This document shows positions 8,449 to 17,277 of a stretch of DNA of 64,000 nucleotides, in pieces. The DNA is from Paludibaculum fermentans (GTDB lineage Bacteria; Acidobacteriota; Terriglobia; Bryobacterales; Bryobacteraceae). The translations under genes and the position numbers were made by a program. Location: contig NZ_CP063849.1 of NCBI RefSeq assembly GCF_015277775.1, forward strand, positions 930,001 to 994,000. The letters are read 5' to 3'. A model generated the notes under the pieces. The model ran no database searches. It worked only from the letters and a program-made list of their open reading frames with translations, and had not been told where the DNA came from. The first letter of the stretch is position 1; every line of letters starts with the position of its first letter.

Positions 8449-10233
8449 TCACCTCGTGCGTTCCAGCTTCAGCCCGAAACCGTACTCCGCCAGGCCAGGT
8501 ATCGTCACCGGCAGCTTGCCGTTCACTTCCAGTTCGCCCGCCAGCGCCTTGACCACCGCGGTCTCCGCGGGCGCCACCGTTGTGTAGGTCGCCAGGTAGG
8601 CCGGTACATTCGGATAGGTCCTGAGCAGATAGGGATTCCCGAACGCCACGAAGACCACCGGCCTGCTGCCGGCCAGTAGCTTCTCCACGAATCCGGGATA
8701 GTTGCCGGCCAGTGCGACGTTGCCGCGATAGGCGTTGGCCGTGACATACGCCTCCACCACCACCGTGTCACACGACGCCGCGGCCTGCGCCAAATGATCG
8801 AACTCCTCCTGCGGCAACTGGGGATCCAGGAGCTGCACTTTCGCGCCGCGCAGGCCCGCGCGCAACTGGTCCGCCAGATCGCGGCCCTGCGTCGAAAAAC
8901 GGCCGGCAGCCAATATGTAGTGGCAACTCGCGCCCGGATTCCGCAGAGGCAGCAGGCCGCCTTCATTCTTCACCAGCGTGAGAGCCTTCTCCGCCACGCG
9001 TTGCGCGATCTCTTCGTCTTCCGGAGAATCGATCGCGTCGCTCAGCGTCTCCACATCCACCAGCTTCTTCTTGTTCAGGCCCACGTGCACTTTGGCATTC
9101 AGGATCTTCAGCACCGAGGCATCGATCCGCTTCTGCGTTAGCCGCCCGCTCTTCACCGCGGCCAGGATGGCCCGCACGCTCTCCTGGGCATTGGCCGGCA
9201 CCAGCAGTAGATCCGCTCCTGCTTCCAGTGCGCGCACGGCCGACTCGCCCGCCGGGAACTGGCTCGTCAATCCCTGCATGTTCATGGCATCTGTCACGGC
9301 GATGCCTTTGAAGCCCAGTTCCTCCCGCAGCAAGCCGGTGAGGATGTTCTTCGACACAGTGGCCGGCAGCTTTTCCGGCTCATACGCGGGCACATGCAGG
9401 TGGGCGCTCATCACTCCATCCACGCCGGCTTCGATTGCCGCCTTGAAGGGAACCAGCTCCACCTGCTCCATGCGTTCCTTCGAGGCAGTGACGACACCCA
9501 GCCCCATGTGCGTATCAGTGACCGTGTCTCCGTGGCCCGGAAAGTGCTTCACCGTCGTCAGGACATGGTTCTTTGGGTCGCTCTTCGCCCCTTCCAGGAA
9601 GGCCTTCACATGCGCCGCCACCACCTGAGGATTCTCACTGAATGAGCGCGTGTTGATCACCGGATTGTCTGGATTGTTGTTCACATCCGCATCCGGAGCG
9701 AACACCCATTGCACACCCATCGCACGCGCCTCCCGCGCCGTCGCCTTGCCCAATTGGAAGGTCGCCTCCAGATCGTTGGCCGCGCCATAGGCCATCTGGT
9801 GCGGGAACTGCGTCGTCGAGGTCATCCGCATCGAAGCGCCACGCTCGAAATCCCCGCCCACAATGAGCGGAGTCTTCGCCAGCTTCTGCATGCGGTTGAG
9901 GAAGGCGGCCATCTGGTACGGATCGGCCTTCTGCACAATCCCGTTCTGTACCCGGTTGAGAACAATCAGGCCACCCACCTTGAGATCGCGCACGGCTGCC
10001 GCATATTGCTTATAAGCGCGCGACTTGGCATTGGGGGCGTCACCGTAGAAGTGGATCATCAACAACTGCGCGGCGCGCTCCGCCGGAGTCATCGACTTCA
10101 ACCAATGCTGGGCAACTCCTGTACTCGGCAGGGCTGCTGGTTTGGGGGGCGCAGGCTTCTTCTTCACCGCCGCTCCCGATGCGGAAATCCCGCTCAGCAG
10201 AAGGGCGGCCATGGCGGCAACACTCAGGCGCAT
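8449..10233 (-). CDS. Exported GH3 beta-N-acetylhexosaminidase-like glycosidase
   Basis: A 594-residue GH3 enzyme with a signal peptide (MRLSVAAMAALLLSGISASGA). The barrel domain (about 40-390) has the NagZ-type motif KHFPGHGDT (229-237) followed by the Asp240/His242 acid-base dyad. The nucleophile is Asp315 in VTDAMNM. A C-terminal alpha/beta domain (about 410-594) ends in LPVTIPG. NagZ-type enzymes release N-acetylglucosamine from muropeptides or chitin-like glycans; a periplasmic or secreted site is inferred from the signal. The start codon has TAGGCT ending 7 nt upstream (10241-10246) and overlapping GGAG too close to serve as a normal ribosome-binding site, so leaderless initiation is likely. 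Confidence 0.92.
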   Translation of the reverse strand: MRLSVAAMAALLLSGISASGAAVKKKPAPPKPAALPSTGVAQHWLKSMTPAERAAQLLMIHFYGDAPNAKSRAYKQYAAAVRDLKVGGLIVLNRVQNGIVQKADPYQMAAFLNRMQKLAKTPLIVGGDFERGASMRMTSTTQFPHQMAYGAANDLEATFQLGKATAREARAMGVQWVFAPDADVNNNPDNPVINTRSFSENPQVVAAHVKAFLEGAKSDPKNHVLTTVKHFPGHGDTVTDTHMGLGVVTASKERMEQVELVPFKAAIEAGVDGVMSAHLHVPAYEPEKLPATVSKNILTGLLREELGFKGIAVTDAMNMQGLTSQFPAGESAVRALEAGADLLLVPANAQESVRAILAAVKSGRLTQKRIDASVLKILNAKVHVGLNKKKLVDVETLSDAIDSPEDEEIAQRVAEKALTLVKNEGGLLPLRNPGASCHYILAAGRFSTQGRDLADQLRAGLRGAKVQLLDPQLPQEEFDHLAQAAASCDTVVVEAYVTANAYRGNVALAGNYPGFVEKLLAGSRPVVFVAFGNPYLLRTYPNVPAYLATYTTVAPAETAVVKALAGELEVNGKLPVTIPGLAEYGFGLKLERTR

Positions 10234-10354
10234 TAGCTCCAGCCTAGCATCGGGAACCTGCCGGCTATGCGCCGGACAGCTTCGAGTGATGGGAGAACGC
10301 GCTCGTGGGCCGATCAGAAAGGGAAAGAAAGGGAACCGGGTACTGCTAGTGCGT

Positions 10355-10810
10355 TCAACTGCCGGCTTTGCGTGTCCGCACCCGCAAGGCAGGCCGCTCT
10401 TCCGTCATCGGCTTGCGCGGAATCTTCAGCAGGCGGTTGGCCGCGCGGATGAGGTGCTGCACTTCATTCGCGCTCTTCATGATCACGACGTTCGCACCCG
10501 TGTTCTTCTCGGTCAGCCCCAGCGCATCGACAAATCCGGAGATCAACACCACCGGGGTCTGGGGTTTTTCCGCGCGCAATTGCACGATGAGCTCCACCCC
10601 ATTTGTCTCCGGCATCTTGTAGTCCGTGACCACCAGGTCGTAAGTGCCGCTCCGAAACATTTCCAGCGCTTTCCGTGCGTCGGGAGCCCCATCCGTGGCA
10701 TAGCCCAGTTCCTGCAGGACCGTACTTCGAGCCATCAATCCGGCGCGATTGTCATCCACCAGGAGGATCCGTGCCGAGGGCACTAAACTTGACTTGGAAC
10801 GAGCTGCCAT
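10355..10810 (-). CDS. Single-domain response regulator (receiver only)
   Basis: From the ATG at 10810 the protein is 151 residues: one CheY-like receiver domain with acidic pair Asp19/Asp20 (LLVDDNR), phosphoacceptor Asp63 (VVTDYKMPETNG) and conserved Lys112. The basic tail (about 130-151, PRKPMTEERPALRVRTRKAGS) is not a recognised output domain, so it probably acts by protein contact. The start at 10810 puts the receiver at the N-terminus; a longer frame to 10873 has no support. No kinase gene is adjacent, so its partner is unknown. Confidence 0.88.
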   Translation of the reverse strand: MAARSKSSLVPSARILLVDDNRAGLMARSTVLQELGYATDGAPDARKALEMFRSGTYDLVVTDYKMPETNGVELIVQLRAEKPQTPVVLISGFVDALGLTEKNTGANVVIMKSANEVQHLIRAANRLLKIPRKPMTEERPALRVRTRKAGS

Positions 10811-10867
10811 TACGAGAAACCTTGCCGAAGGTAGCAAAGCGGAATTGCGAGTGTCAACGAACTTGTA

Positions 10868-10886
10868 TCGCACTCATCCGGTGCGA
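10868..10886. other. Inverted repeat upstream of the receiver gene
   Basis: TCGCAC and GTGCGA flank a 7-nt spacer, 58 bp before the receiver-protein start and after the VWA gene stop. It could be a small hairpin or a dyad operator. There is no T-tract, so termination is doubtful. Confidence 0.25.
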
Positions 10887-10930
10887 GATCCAATGCTTGA
10901 CTTCAGAGGAGTGCTGTGGTGAGTGGACGG

Positions 10931-12085
10931 CTACTCCACTTCGCGCGGAGCCTGGTACCCGGTTTTGGCGACCACCGTGTACTTCATCGGCTTGCCCTTC
11001 TCGTCAGTGACCTTCAACGGCGCGTCCGTCCGCGGGTCCACGAGATCAACCTTGATCTTTCTGTACTTGCCATCGCGCGCCGTATTCGTCGGCTGGTAGG
11101 ACAGCGAGTAAGTGTTGCGCAGCGCTTCGGAGATCTGGCGGAAGATGCCGCCGTATTCGCCAAAGAAACGGGGGAACCAGGATTGTCCGCCAGTCTCTTT
11201 CGAGAACGTCCGCAGTTGGTTGTCGGCCTGCAGGAAGTCGAGCCGCTGAATCGGGCCCATGTAGCCGTGTGAATCCAGATACTCACGCATCGCCTGCAGC
11301 GTGCCCAGGGCGTAGATCGGCACACTGGCCGTCTGCAGCCGCCGCCTCGTCACATCAAACGTGATCTTCGAAAACGTATCCATGCCGCTACCGATGTAGA
11401 GGATCGCCTTGCGGCCCTCGATGTCGCTCATGCGGTCGGCCACACTCGTCAGTGCATCGTACAGGTTCGATTCCGAGAACGCCGGGATCCGCAACCGAGC
11501 CATGGCTTCGTAGGTGTCCTGCCGGTTGGTGGAGAAGTCGCTGAGGATCTCTGAGCGCATGTCGAACGCTACCACCGCCACCGTGTCCTCGGGCTTCAGG
11601 GTCTGCAGGAAGCCGTAGCAGGCGGTCAGGGTCTCCTGCCAGCCGTAAGACCAGTACTGTTGGTACAGATTGCTGAACTCGATCACCATGGCCAAAGTGA
11701 TGGGCGACTCGCCGGTGGTAAAGCCCGAAACCTTCTGCGGCACCCCGTCTTCCAGGACGCGGAAGTTGCCGGCGGGAATCCCCGGAATGAACCGGCCGCG
11801 GTTGTCCAGCACCGCCACATCCACACTGACCGTCAAGGTGTCACTGCGGAACGTGGGCTGGCCGGCTTCGGCCTTCTCGCCCGGTTTCTTCTGCAGTTTG
11901 GAGGGGATCTTCTCGCTTTGCGTCTCCGGCGGTTTCTCGGCGGCCGTATCGTCCGAGGCTTTCTTGCGGGGGCGCGACACTGTGTCGCCCGATTCTTTCT
12001 TCGGGCCGGTTTGGGCGGGCAGCAGGCCGCACATCGCGACAGCCGCGGCTACCAGTGTGGGTCCCAGGAATCGGCGCAGTTTCAT
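10931..12085 (-). CDS. Acidobacterial VWFA-related secreted protein
   Basis: I chose the ATG at 12085, with AGGGGAG a few bases upstream and a good signal peptide (MKLRRFLGPTLVAAAVAMCGLLPAQ). A frame open to 12196 would overlap the rhomboid gene. The 384-residue protein has a Lys/Glu/Pro-rich linker (about 25-75) and then a von Willebrand A-like domain (about 85-345). The usual DxSxS MIDAS triad is replaced by IEFSNLY, so metal binding may be lost. The segment YIGSGMDTFSKITFD is typical of the acidobacterial VWFA-related family found in secreted proteins of unknown role. It lies downstream of a rhomboid protease gene on the same strand. Confidence 0.85.
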   Translation of the reverse strand: MKLRRFLGPTLVAAAVAMCGLLPAQTGPKKESGDTVSRPRKKASDDTAAEKPPETQSEKIPSKLQKKPGEKAEAGQPTFRSDTLTVSVDVAVLDNRGRFIPGIPAGNFRVLEDGVPQKVSGFTTGESPITLAMVIEFSNLYQQYWSYGWQETLTACYGFLQTLKPEDTVAVVAFDMRSEILSDFSTNRQDTYEAMARLRIPAFSESNLYDALTSVADRMSDIEGRKAILYIGSGMDTFSKITFDVTRRRLQTASVPIYALGTLQAMREYLDSHGYMGPIQRLDFLQADNQLRTFSKETGGQSWFPRFFGEYGGIFRQISEALRNTYSLSYQPTNTARDGKYRKIKVDLVDPRTDAPLKVTDEKGKPMKYTVVAKTGYQAPREVE

Positions 12086-12143
12086 AACACTCCCCTTCTC
12101 ATGCCTATAAGACGTACAACCCGGACTAGCCGGTTGCGACGCG

Positions 12144-12935
12144 CTATTGAATCCAGTCACCTGGTCCGCCGCGCTTGTCCTGCGTCGACGAGCCATGGCG
12201 CTTTAGATAGACCTGGAACTTCTTCTTGGCCCGCCGCAGCTTCCAATCCTTGTAGCGCTGTTGAAGATCGCCCCGCCAGTCCGTCCGGATCTTCGCCTTG
12301 TGTCCGAGGTTGAATCGCAGCCAGATATAGCCGAACACCAGTCCACCCAGGTGGGCAAAGTGGCTCACTGCTCCGCCGCTGTCGCCCAGCGAACTCAGAA
12401 ACACGATGGCGCCGATAATGATCACCATCCAGCGTGCCTCAATCGGGAACAGCCCGAAGAAATAGGTGGTCACCTTGGGGAACAGGATGCCGAAGGCCAT
12501 CAGGGTGCCGTAGATTGCACCCGACGCCCCAATCGTGCGCGTGTCGAGGGATCCGAAGAAAAGATTGAGGACCACCACGCAGATGCCCGCGCCGACGCCG
12601 CAGAAGAAGTAGAACTGCAGGAATCGCCGGGTGCCCCAGATGCTCTCCAGCGGAGTGCCAAACATCCACAGCGACAACATGTTCATCAGGATGTGCCCGA
12701 AGCCCAGCGGGCTGTGCAGGAACATGTAAGTGAACAGTTGCCAGATGGCAAAGCTGCTCAACACCGAGCGGGGCACCAGGCCCAGCAACAGGAAAAAGTC
12801 GCCCAGCACCGTGCGCGCGCTCAGGAAATACACCACGAACAGAACGCTGTTGACGATGAGCAACCACTTGACGCCTGTCGTCATGTGGTTCATGGGAGGG
12901 GGGCCGTATCCACGGTCACGAACAGAAAAGGCCAT
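12144..12935 (-). CDS. Rhomboid-family intramembrane serine protease
   Basis: From the ATG at 12935 the protein is 263 residues with about six membrane helices. Catalytic Ser139 is in GASGAIYG and catalytic His195 in SHFAHLGG; the oxyanion/loop motif HILMNMLSLWMFG (81-93) is also typical. A basic C-terminal cytoplasmic tail follows (about 211-263). It cleaves transmembrane substrates in the inner membrane; the substrate is unknown. The chosen start is supported by TACTCT ending 6 nt upstream (12942-12947) with no ribosome-binding site, pointing to a leaderless mRNA. The VWA gene follows 58 bp later. Confidence 0.92.
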   Translation of the reverse strand: MAFSVRDRGYGPPPMNHMTTGVKWLLIVNSVLFVVYFLSARTVLGDFFLLLGLVPRSVLSSFAIWQLFTYMFLHSPLGFGHILMNMLSLWMFGTPLESIWGTRRFLQFYFFCGVGAGICVVVLNLFFGSLDTRTIGASGAIYGTLMAFGILFPKVTTYFFGLFPIEARWMVIIIGAIVFLSSLGDSGGAVSHFAHLGGLVFGYIWLRFNLGHKAKIRTDWRGDLQQRYKDWKLRRAKKKFQVYLKRHGSSTQDKRGGPGDWIQ

Positions 12936-13000
12936 TGCGCCAGAGTACGCCTCTGCAACCACAATACACTAACGCTTGCTGGGCGCGTACGGCGCGCCTG

Positions 13001-14437
13001 TCAGGCGACACCGCGATGGCTCGCGCGGTGCGTGGTGATGGCTCGCTGCAACAGGGCCAGGCCTTCCGACGCCGGAGCGGGCCGGGCCTGCCTCTGGCTC
13101 TCCACCAGAGCTTCCACACAGTCGCTGTCCAGCGCGTGCGGGGCATCCCTTCGAATGATGGAGAATACTTCATCCAGTGGGATCGCTTCCCGGTACGGCC
13201 GCTTTGCCGACAGCGCGTCGAAAACATCCGCCACCGCCAGCATCCGGGCCGGGATCGAGAGCTGATCCGCCTTAACGCCGCGGAAGTACCCGGTGCCGTC
13301 CAGCCGTTCATGGTGCGCTCCGGCCACAATCGCGATCTGCTCAAAGCCCTGAATCCGCTTCAGAATGGCTTCGGAATGGAAGGGATGCCGCTTCACCACG
13401 GCCCACTCGTCGGCCGTGAGCGCGACCGGTTTCTCCAGGATCGAGTTCGGCACGCTGAGCTTGCCCAGGTCGTGCAGCAGTGCCGCCCGCCGCAGCAGCG
13501 TGATTGTCGATCGATCCGCGTTCATGTGCTCCGCGATGCCGACCGCGGCTTCCGTCACCCGCCGTGAATGTTCACTTGTATAGGGCGATTTTGCGTCCAC
13601 CACGTCCGCGAACGCGTCGCAGATGACATCCACTCGATCTCGGCTGGCGGCAACGCTGCCTTCGGCCGGTGACAGGCGCGCCACCGTCTGCGCCGCATAG
13701 GCAAGTTCGTTGTCCAGCGAGCTCTGCTGGGCCACGGCGTGCGCGGCCTTTACCAGTTCCGGATCGAACCAGCGTCCGCTGCGCGTCCGCGCCACTCGCA
13801 ACGCCGCAGGCATGCCCGATTGCCGGTGGAACACCTCCAGGGTTTGCGCCAGGCTCAGGATGCGGGCGGCCATTGGAATCTGATCGCCGCGCAGCCCCAG
13901 CGGATAGCCGCCTCCGTCCCAATGCTCGTCCAGGCTGCGGATCGCTTCCGCGGTTCGTTCCGGGAACCCCATCTTCCGGGCAATGGAGGCCCCGCGTTCG
14001 CAGCGGATCTCCACCACTTCCTTCTGTTGGCGATGCCGCTGCCAGGCCACCTGCGAAAGCGCCAGCAGCCGTTCCCAGGCCGGACGCCCCACCCGCACAT
14101 GCCGCAGTGAGTACACCAGCGACGACCAGTTCACACTGCTCCAATCGATCAACTTGACGTCGTGCTTGGCGCGCAACTCGTCGCTGCCTAGAATCTGGTA
14201 CATGCGGGCCGCATTGCTGCTGCAGCCGGAGTCCTTCAGAAGCAACGCATAGTACAGGTCGGACTGCTCAGCTTCCGGCAAACCGATGGCTTGCGCCAAC
14301 CGGATACCCAGTACACAGGTGCGTTGCGCGTGACCGAGCGGCTGGCCTTCCGTCAGGTCCAACGCGTAAGACAGGGCGGAAACCAGGTCGGATAGCCGTA
14401 CTGAGCGGCTGCGGCGCTGCTGGACGGACGTGGGCAC
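13001..14437 (-). CDS. Tandem HD-GYP domain protein, putative c-di-GMP phosphodiesterase
   Basis: A 478-residue protein made of two HD-GYP-like halves. The first (about 20-240) has a degenerate metal site (LKDSGCSSN in place of LHDIGK) but keeps DGGGYPLG. The second (about 280-470) has an intact HD (LHDLGKLSVPN, about 320) and HHERLDGTGYF, with Phe in place of the Pro of GYP. HD-GYP proteins hydrolyse c-di-GMP; activity of this one is plausible but not certain given the changed GYP. No membrane segment. The start is a GTG with GAGGAGT about 8 nt upstream. An imperfect stem-loop lies 52-85 bp before the start. Confidence 0.85.
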   Translation of the reverse strand: MPTSVQQRRSRSVRLSDLVSALSYALDLTEGQPLGHAQRTCVLGIRLAQAIGLPEAEQSDLYYALLLKDSGCSSNAARMYQILGSDELRAKHDVKLIDWSSVNWSSLVYSLRHVRVGRPAWERLLALSQVAWQRHRQQKEVVEIRCERGASIARKMGFPERTAEAIRSLDEHWDGGGYPLGLRGDQIPMAARILSLAQTLEVFHRQSGMPAALRVARTRSGRWFDPELVKAAHAVAQQSSLDNELAYAAQTVARLSPAEGSVAASRDRVDVICDAFADVVDAKSPYTSEHSRRVTEAAVGIAEHMNADRSTITLLRRAALLHDLGKLSVPNSILEKPVALTADEWAVVKRHPFHSEAILKRIQGFEQIAIVAGAHHERLDGTGYFRGVKADQLSIPARMLAVADVFDALSAKRPYREAIPLDEVFSIIRRDAPHALDSDCVEALVESQRQARPAPASEGLALLQRAITTHRASHRGVA

Positions 14438-14488
14438 TGTAGTTACTCCTCGGGGCCATTGTGAACCCGCTGGAGAGAATCACGCATA

Positions 14489-14522
14489 GGCGAAAAGCCT
14501 TATCGGGTCATAAGGATTCGCC
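14489..14522. promoter_or_regulatory. Two-tier inverted repeat between DUF1570-like and HD-GYP genes
   Basis: GGCGAA (14489-14494) pairs with TTCGCC (14517-14522), and inside it CCTTAT (14498-14503) pairs with ATAAGG (14510-14515) around a CGGGTC loop. It lies 52-85 bp upstream of the HD-GYP start and 12 bp after the DUF1570-like stop. There is no U-tract after it on the minus strand. It does not match the c-di-GMP-I or -II riboswitch core. An RNA stem-loop or a dyad operator is possible. Confidence 0.4.
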
Positions 14523-14533
14523 GAACTATAGGC

Positions 14534-15823
14534 CTATCGTGTACTGAGAAACACCGGGCGGAGTTCTAGGTGAGATTCCGCCATCGCGACCGCCCGGCGG
14601 TAGAAATCCTCCCGTTCCGGCGGAGCGTGTTTCACTTGACGGAGTTGTTCCAGTGCTTCCGGCCAACGCTGCTCGTTCACATAGTGCGAGCTCAACACCA
14701 GCCGCGCATCGTCGTTCTCGGGGGTCACCTGGAGGAGCCTTTCCAGCACCGGTACAGCCTCCGCCTGGCCCTGCCGCAGGACGGCCAGGCGCTGCAGCAT
14801 CCGGCTGTCGAGTGAGCCAAGATCCATTGCCTTTACATAAGCATGGAGGGCATCCTCCACCGGCGAGTCGAGCATGGCCAGGTCGCCCATGAGCACCCAG
14901 TACTCAGCCTCGTCCTGAATCAGTTCAGCCAGGGGCTCCAGCCGTGCCCGAGCACCGCTCACATCGCCGCTGCGCTCCAGCAACCGCGCCAGGGCGATCT
15001 GCACGATTCTGTCCGGTGCGGGCGCCACCGTGCACTTGACCGGAATGGGGGCAGTACCCTCATTTGGAGATACAGTTTTGAGGCGTTCAATATGGCCGGC
15101 CAGATCAGCCTGCAACTGGTTCACGGTCCGGCCCGAAGCGGCGAGAAGCGCTGCCATCTGGGGCTCTGGGCTGGTGAGAAAGGCCCGGAAATGGTCCCGG
15201 TAAGGCGGTTCGGTGAGCAGGAGATTGGTGAGGGCCCAACTGGCCGCATAGAAAGTCAGGGCCTGTGACTGGTCCTGCAGAGCGCTATGAACGGATTTCA
15301 GCGCCTGAATATCCGGAAATCCCTGTCGTTTCAACAGATTCCGGCGATATCGGACTCGAGCCGCATCCACGCCCGCAAACTGCTCGGCCAGCCCTTCGGC
15401 CAGCCACAGCGGCAGGTTCCAGCCGTTTTCGTGAACCAGCGCATGGATGTACTCATGTCGCAGAGCAGGCAGGGTTTCCTTCGCCAGGCGGCCCAGGACA
15501 ATCGTTCCTTGTCCCGAACCGCCGACGAAGTACGCGGGAGAGTAGGAGTTCAGTCTGAAAACCTGATACTCCGACTCAGAGGAGAAAGCCACGATCCGCA
15601 GACGGGCCGGTTCGGTTGCTTTTTCCGGCACTGCTGAACGGAAATAAATCCGTAGACTCTCTAACTCCATAAGGGCTTGAGCGGCGGTCTCCGCCTCTGC
15701 CGTCGTTAGCATTTCAAGGTGCGGTGAAGCCACTCGAATCCACTGTGTTTCCTTGGCGTTGGCGGGGTTGTGGAGGAGGAACAGCCCCGTCAAGCATGCG
15801 AATACAGTGGCCAAACGCTGCAC
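14534..15823 (-). CDS. Exported DUF1570-like gluzincin metalloprotease with TPR tail
   Basis: A 429-residue protein with a signal peptide (MQRLATVFACLTGLFLLHNPANA). The zinc site is HEYIH (His123, Glu124, His127), with a third ligand in WLAEGLAEQF (Glu143). This is the peptidase-MA-like arrangement of DUF1570 proteins common in Acidobacteriota and Planctomycetes. The C-terminal 150 residues are helical TPR-like repeats (ARLLERSGDVSGARARLEPL and following). Substrate unknown; probably periplasmic. The start is a GTG at 15823 with GAGAGGA upstream. The stop codon overlaps the palindrome ATAGGCCTAT at 14528-14537. Confidence 0.8.
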   Translation of the reverse strand: MQRLATVFACLTGLFLLHNPANAKETQWIRVASPHLEMLTTAEAETAAQALMELESLRIYFRSAVPEKATEPARLRIVAFSSESEYQVFRLNSYSPAYFVGGSGQGTIVLGRLAKETLPALRHEYIHALVHENGWNLPLWLAEGLAEQFAGVDAARVRYRRNLLKRQGFPDIQALKSVHSALQDQSQALTFYAASWALTNLLLTEPPYRDHFRAFLTSPEPQMAALLAASGRTVNQLQADLAGHIERLKTVSPNEGTAPIPVKCTVAPAPDRIVQIALARLLERSGDVSGARARLEPLAELIQDEAEYWVLMGDLAMLDSPVEDALHAYVKAMDLGSLDSRMLQRLAVLRQGQAEAVPVLERLLQVTPENDDARLVLSSHYVNEQRWPEALEQLRQVKHAPPEREDFYRRAVAMAESHLELRPVFLSTR

Positions 15824-15941
15824 TTCACCGTCCTCTCTATATCCATCGGCTCGGCAGCGGATAGGACTAGAGAGGATTTAGCCTGAAATAGCGGGTGGGG
15901 CACGCGCCCTAGTCCACGCTCGAATGGAGGCCTATTAACGG

Positions 15942-16799
15942 ATGGACCGGTTGTGCCAGTTCTTAGCCTGGAAGTACGGCGCGCGGTCTGTGCTGCGGTG
16001 CGCGGGAGCCGTGTTTCCAGTTACTTGCGTGCCGGCGCCGGCTCGCCAGTGGCGGCGCGTGGCTTCGGTTCTGGGCGAACTGGACCTTACGCCGCCGCCT
16101 CCGGTCGAGCTGGCGGCCCGTCTCCAGGGCCTGAGTCTCTTCAATGGAGAGGTTTACGCCATGGACCGGCTGTTCGCCCGGCCGGACCTCCGGCTCGACT
16201 GCCGGCTTGGGTCCTACTTCGCGTCGATGAACACCTGCGAGTCGATCGAGCTGGAACTGCTGGAGCAGTTACCCGCACTGGCCGGCCGCGCCCCCGCCGA
16301 TTTCGCTCGGTTTGACCGTCGATTGGAGCGCCGGAACGCGGTGGGTCCGCTCACGCCTGCTATCGGAGTGGCGACCCTCACTGTCTGCGGGGACGAGATC
16401 CTGCTGGGCAGGCTTGCACCCAAAGCCATGCCGCACCGCGCCGGCCAGTGGCACGTGGTGCCCTCCGGGATGTTCGCGCCTCCCTACTCGATCGAGGATA
16501 CGGTTTCAGTGGAGCTGCGCGAAGAACTCGGCGTGGAACTCGATCCAAGCCGCCTCTACTTTTCGGGGGTGGCGACGAACCTGCTGAACCTCCGGCCGGA
16601 GATCTGTACCTTACTGGTTCTCGACAAACCGGAGGAGTTCCTCCTCAGTGACGAGTTCCTGCCCGGGCTCACCCGGATTCCCCTCGCCACCGAGACGGAG
16701 CTGATCCAGACTCTCGGCCTTCACGCCGGCAACATCTCACCGGCCGGCGCGGCGGCTTTGTTTCTTGGGTTGCGGCTGCTGAGGAGACTCAGACCTTGA
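15942..16799 (+). CDS. Nudix-like hydrolase domain protein with unknown N-terminal half
   Basis: A 285-residue protein. Residues about 125-270 look like a Nudix fold. The Nudix box reads SGMFAPPYSI then SVELREELGVEL, keeping the glycine, the EE pair and the GV, while the first Glu is Tyr and the usual REU arginine is Val. Metal-dependent diphosphate hydrolysis is therefore uncertain. The N-terminal half (about 1-120) resembles no family I recognise. It has no signal peptide. Its last 11 bp overlap the convergent gene at 16789-17238. Confidence 0.6.
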   Translation: MDRLCQFLAWKYGARSVLRCAGAVFPVTCVPAPARQWRRVASVLGELDLTPPPPVELAARLQGLSLFNGEVYAMDRLFARPDLRLDCRLGSYFASMNTCESIELELLEQLPALAGRAPADFARFDRRLERRNAVGPLTPAIGVATLTVCGDEILLGRLAPKAMPHRAGQWHVVPSGMFAPPYSIEDTVSVELREELGVELDPSRLYFSGVATNLLNLRPEICTLLVLDKPEEFLLSDEFLPGLTRIPLATETELIQTLGLHAGNISPAGAAALFLGLRLLRRLRP

Positions 16800-17238
16800 A
16801 GCGTCCGGCGAAGCTCTCGTAGACCCCTTCGCCCTGTTTACCCAGCCACTCCCTGGTGTAGCCCGCCATGGTTTCCAGGTTCCGCAACTGATGCGGAGCA
16901 TTGTTCATGGCGCGGATCTGGGGCACCAGGTGCTGGATGCGCTCCCACACCAGGGCATGCTCCATCGCATTCTGGATGAACAGTTCAGGGTTGAGCACGC
17001 CGCTCACCACAAAACTGCTGGCCATCTCCCAATAGGTGGTGACCATGCGGAAGTAGGCGTTCATTTCGGAGCCGGGCGGGCAAAGCCGCTGCCAGTCCTC
17101 CAGCGTCTTGTACTTGCATTCCGAGACGAACCAGGCACGCGCCTTCCGTAACTTCTCCTCGCGCCGCTCTTCGTACAATCGCAGCAACAAGTTGGCGTCC
17201 TCATAGGTCGCTTGCCGGTTCCATTCAATTTTGGCCAT
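16789..17238 (-). CDS. Conserved hypothetical protein (acidobacterial type)
   Basis: From the ATG at 17238 the product is 149 residues, soluble, helical and charged (MAKIEWNRQATYEDANLL and following), with a central hydrophobic stretch but no clear membrane segment. I do not recognise the family; a DUF4760-like protein is a weak possibility. The start is supported by TAGAAT ending 7 nt upstream (17246-17251) without a ribosome-binding site; a frame open to 17355 runs into the divergent acs gene and is not used. Only 39 bp separate its start from acs. Confidence 0.7.
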   Translation of the reverse strand: MAKIEWNRQATYEDANLLLRLYEERREEKLRKARAWFVSECKYKTLEDWQRLCPPGSEMNAYFRMVTTYWEMASSFVVSGVLNPELFIQNAMEHALVWERIQHLVPQIRAMNNAPHQLRNLETMAGYTREWLGKQGEGVYESFAGRFKV

Positions 17239-17277
17239 GAACGAGATTCTACAGGCTTTGCTACACTCCAGAAAAAC

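Noticed and set aside
11465-11490. GGTTCGATTCC-like T-loop suggesting a tRNA
   Set aside because: It lies inside the VWA gene and no acceptor or anticodon arms are present.
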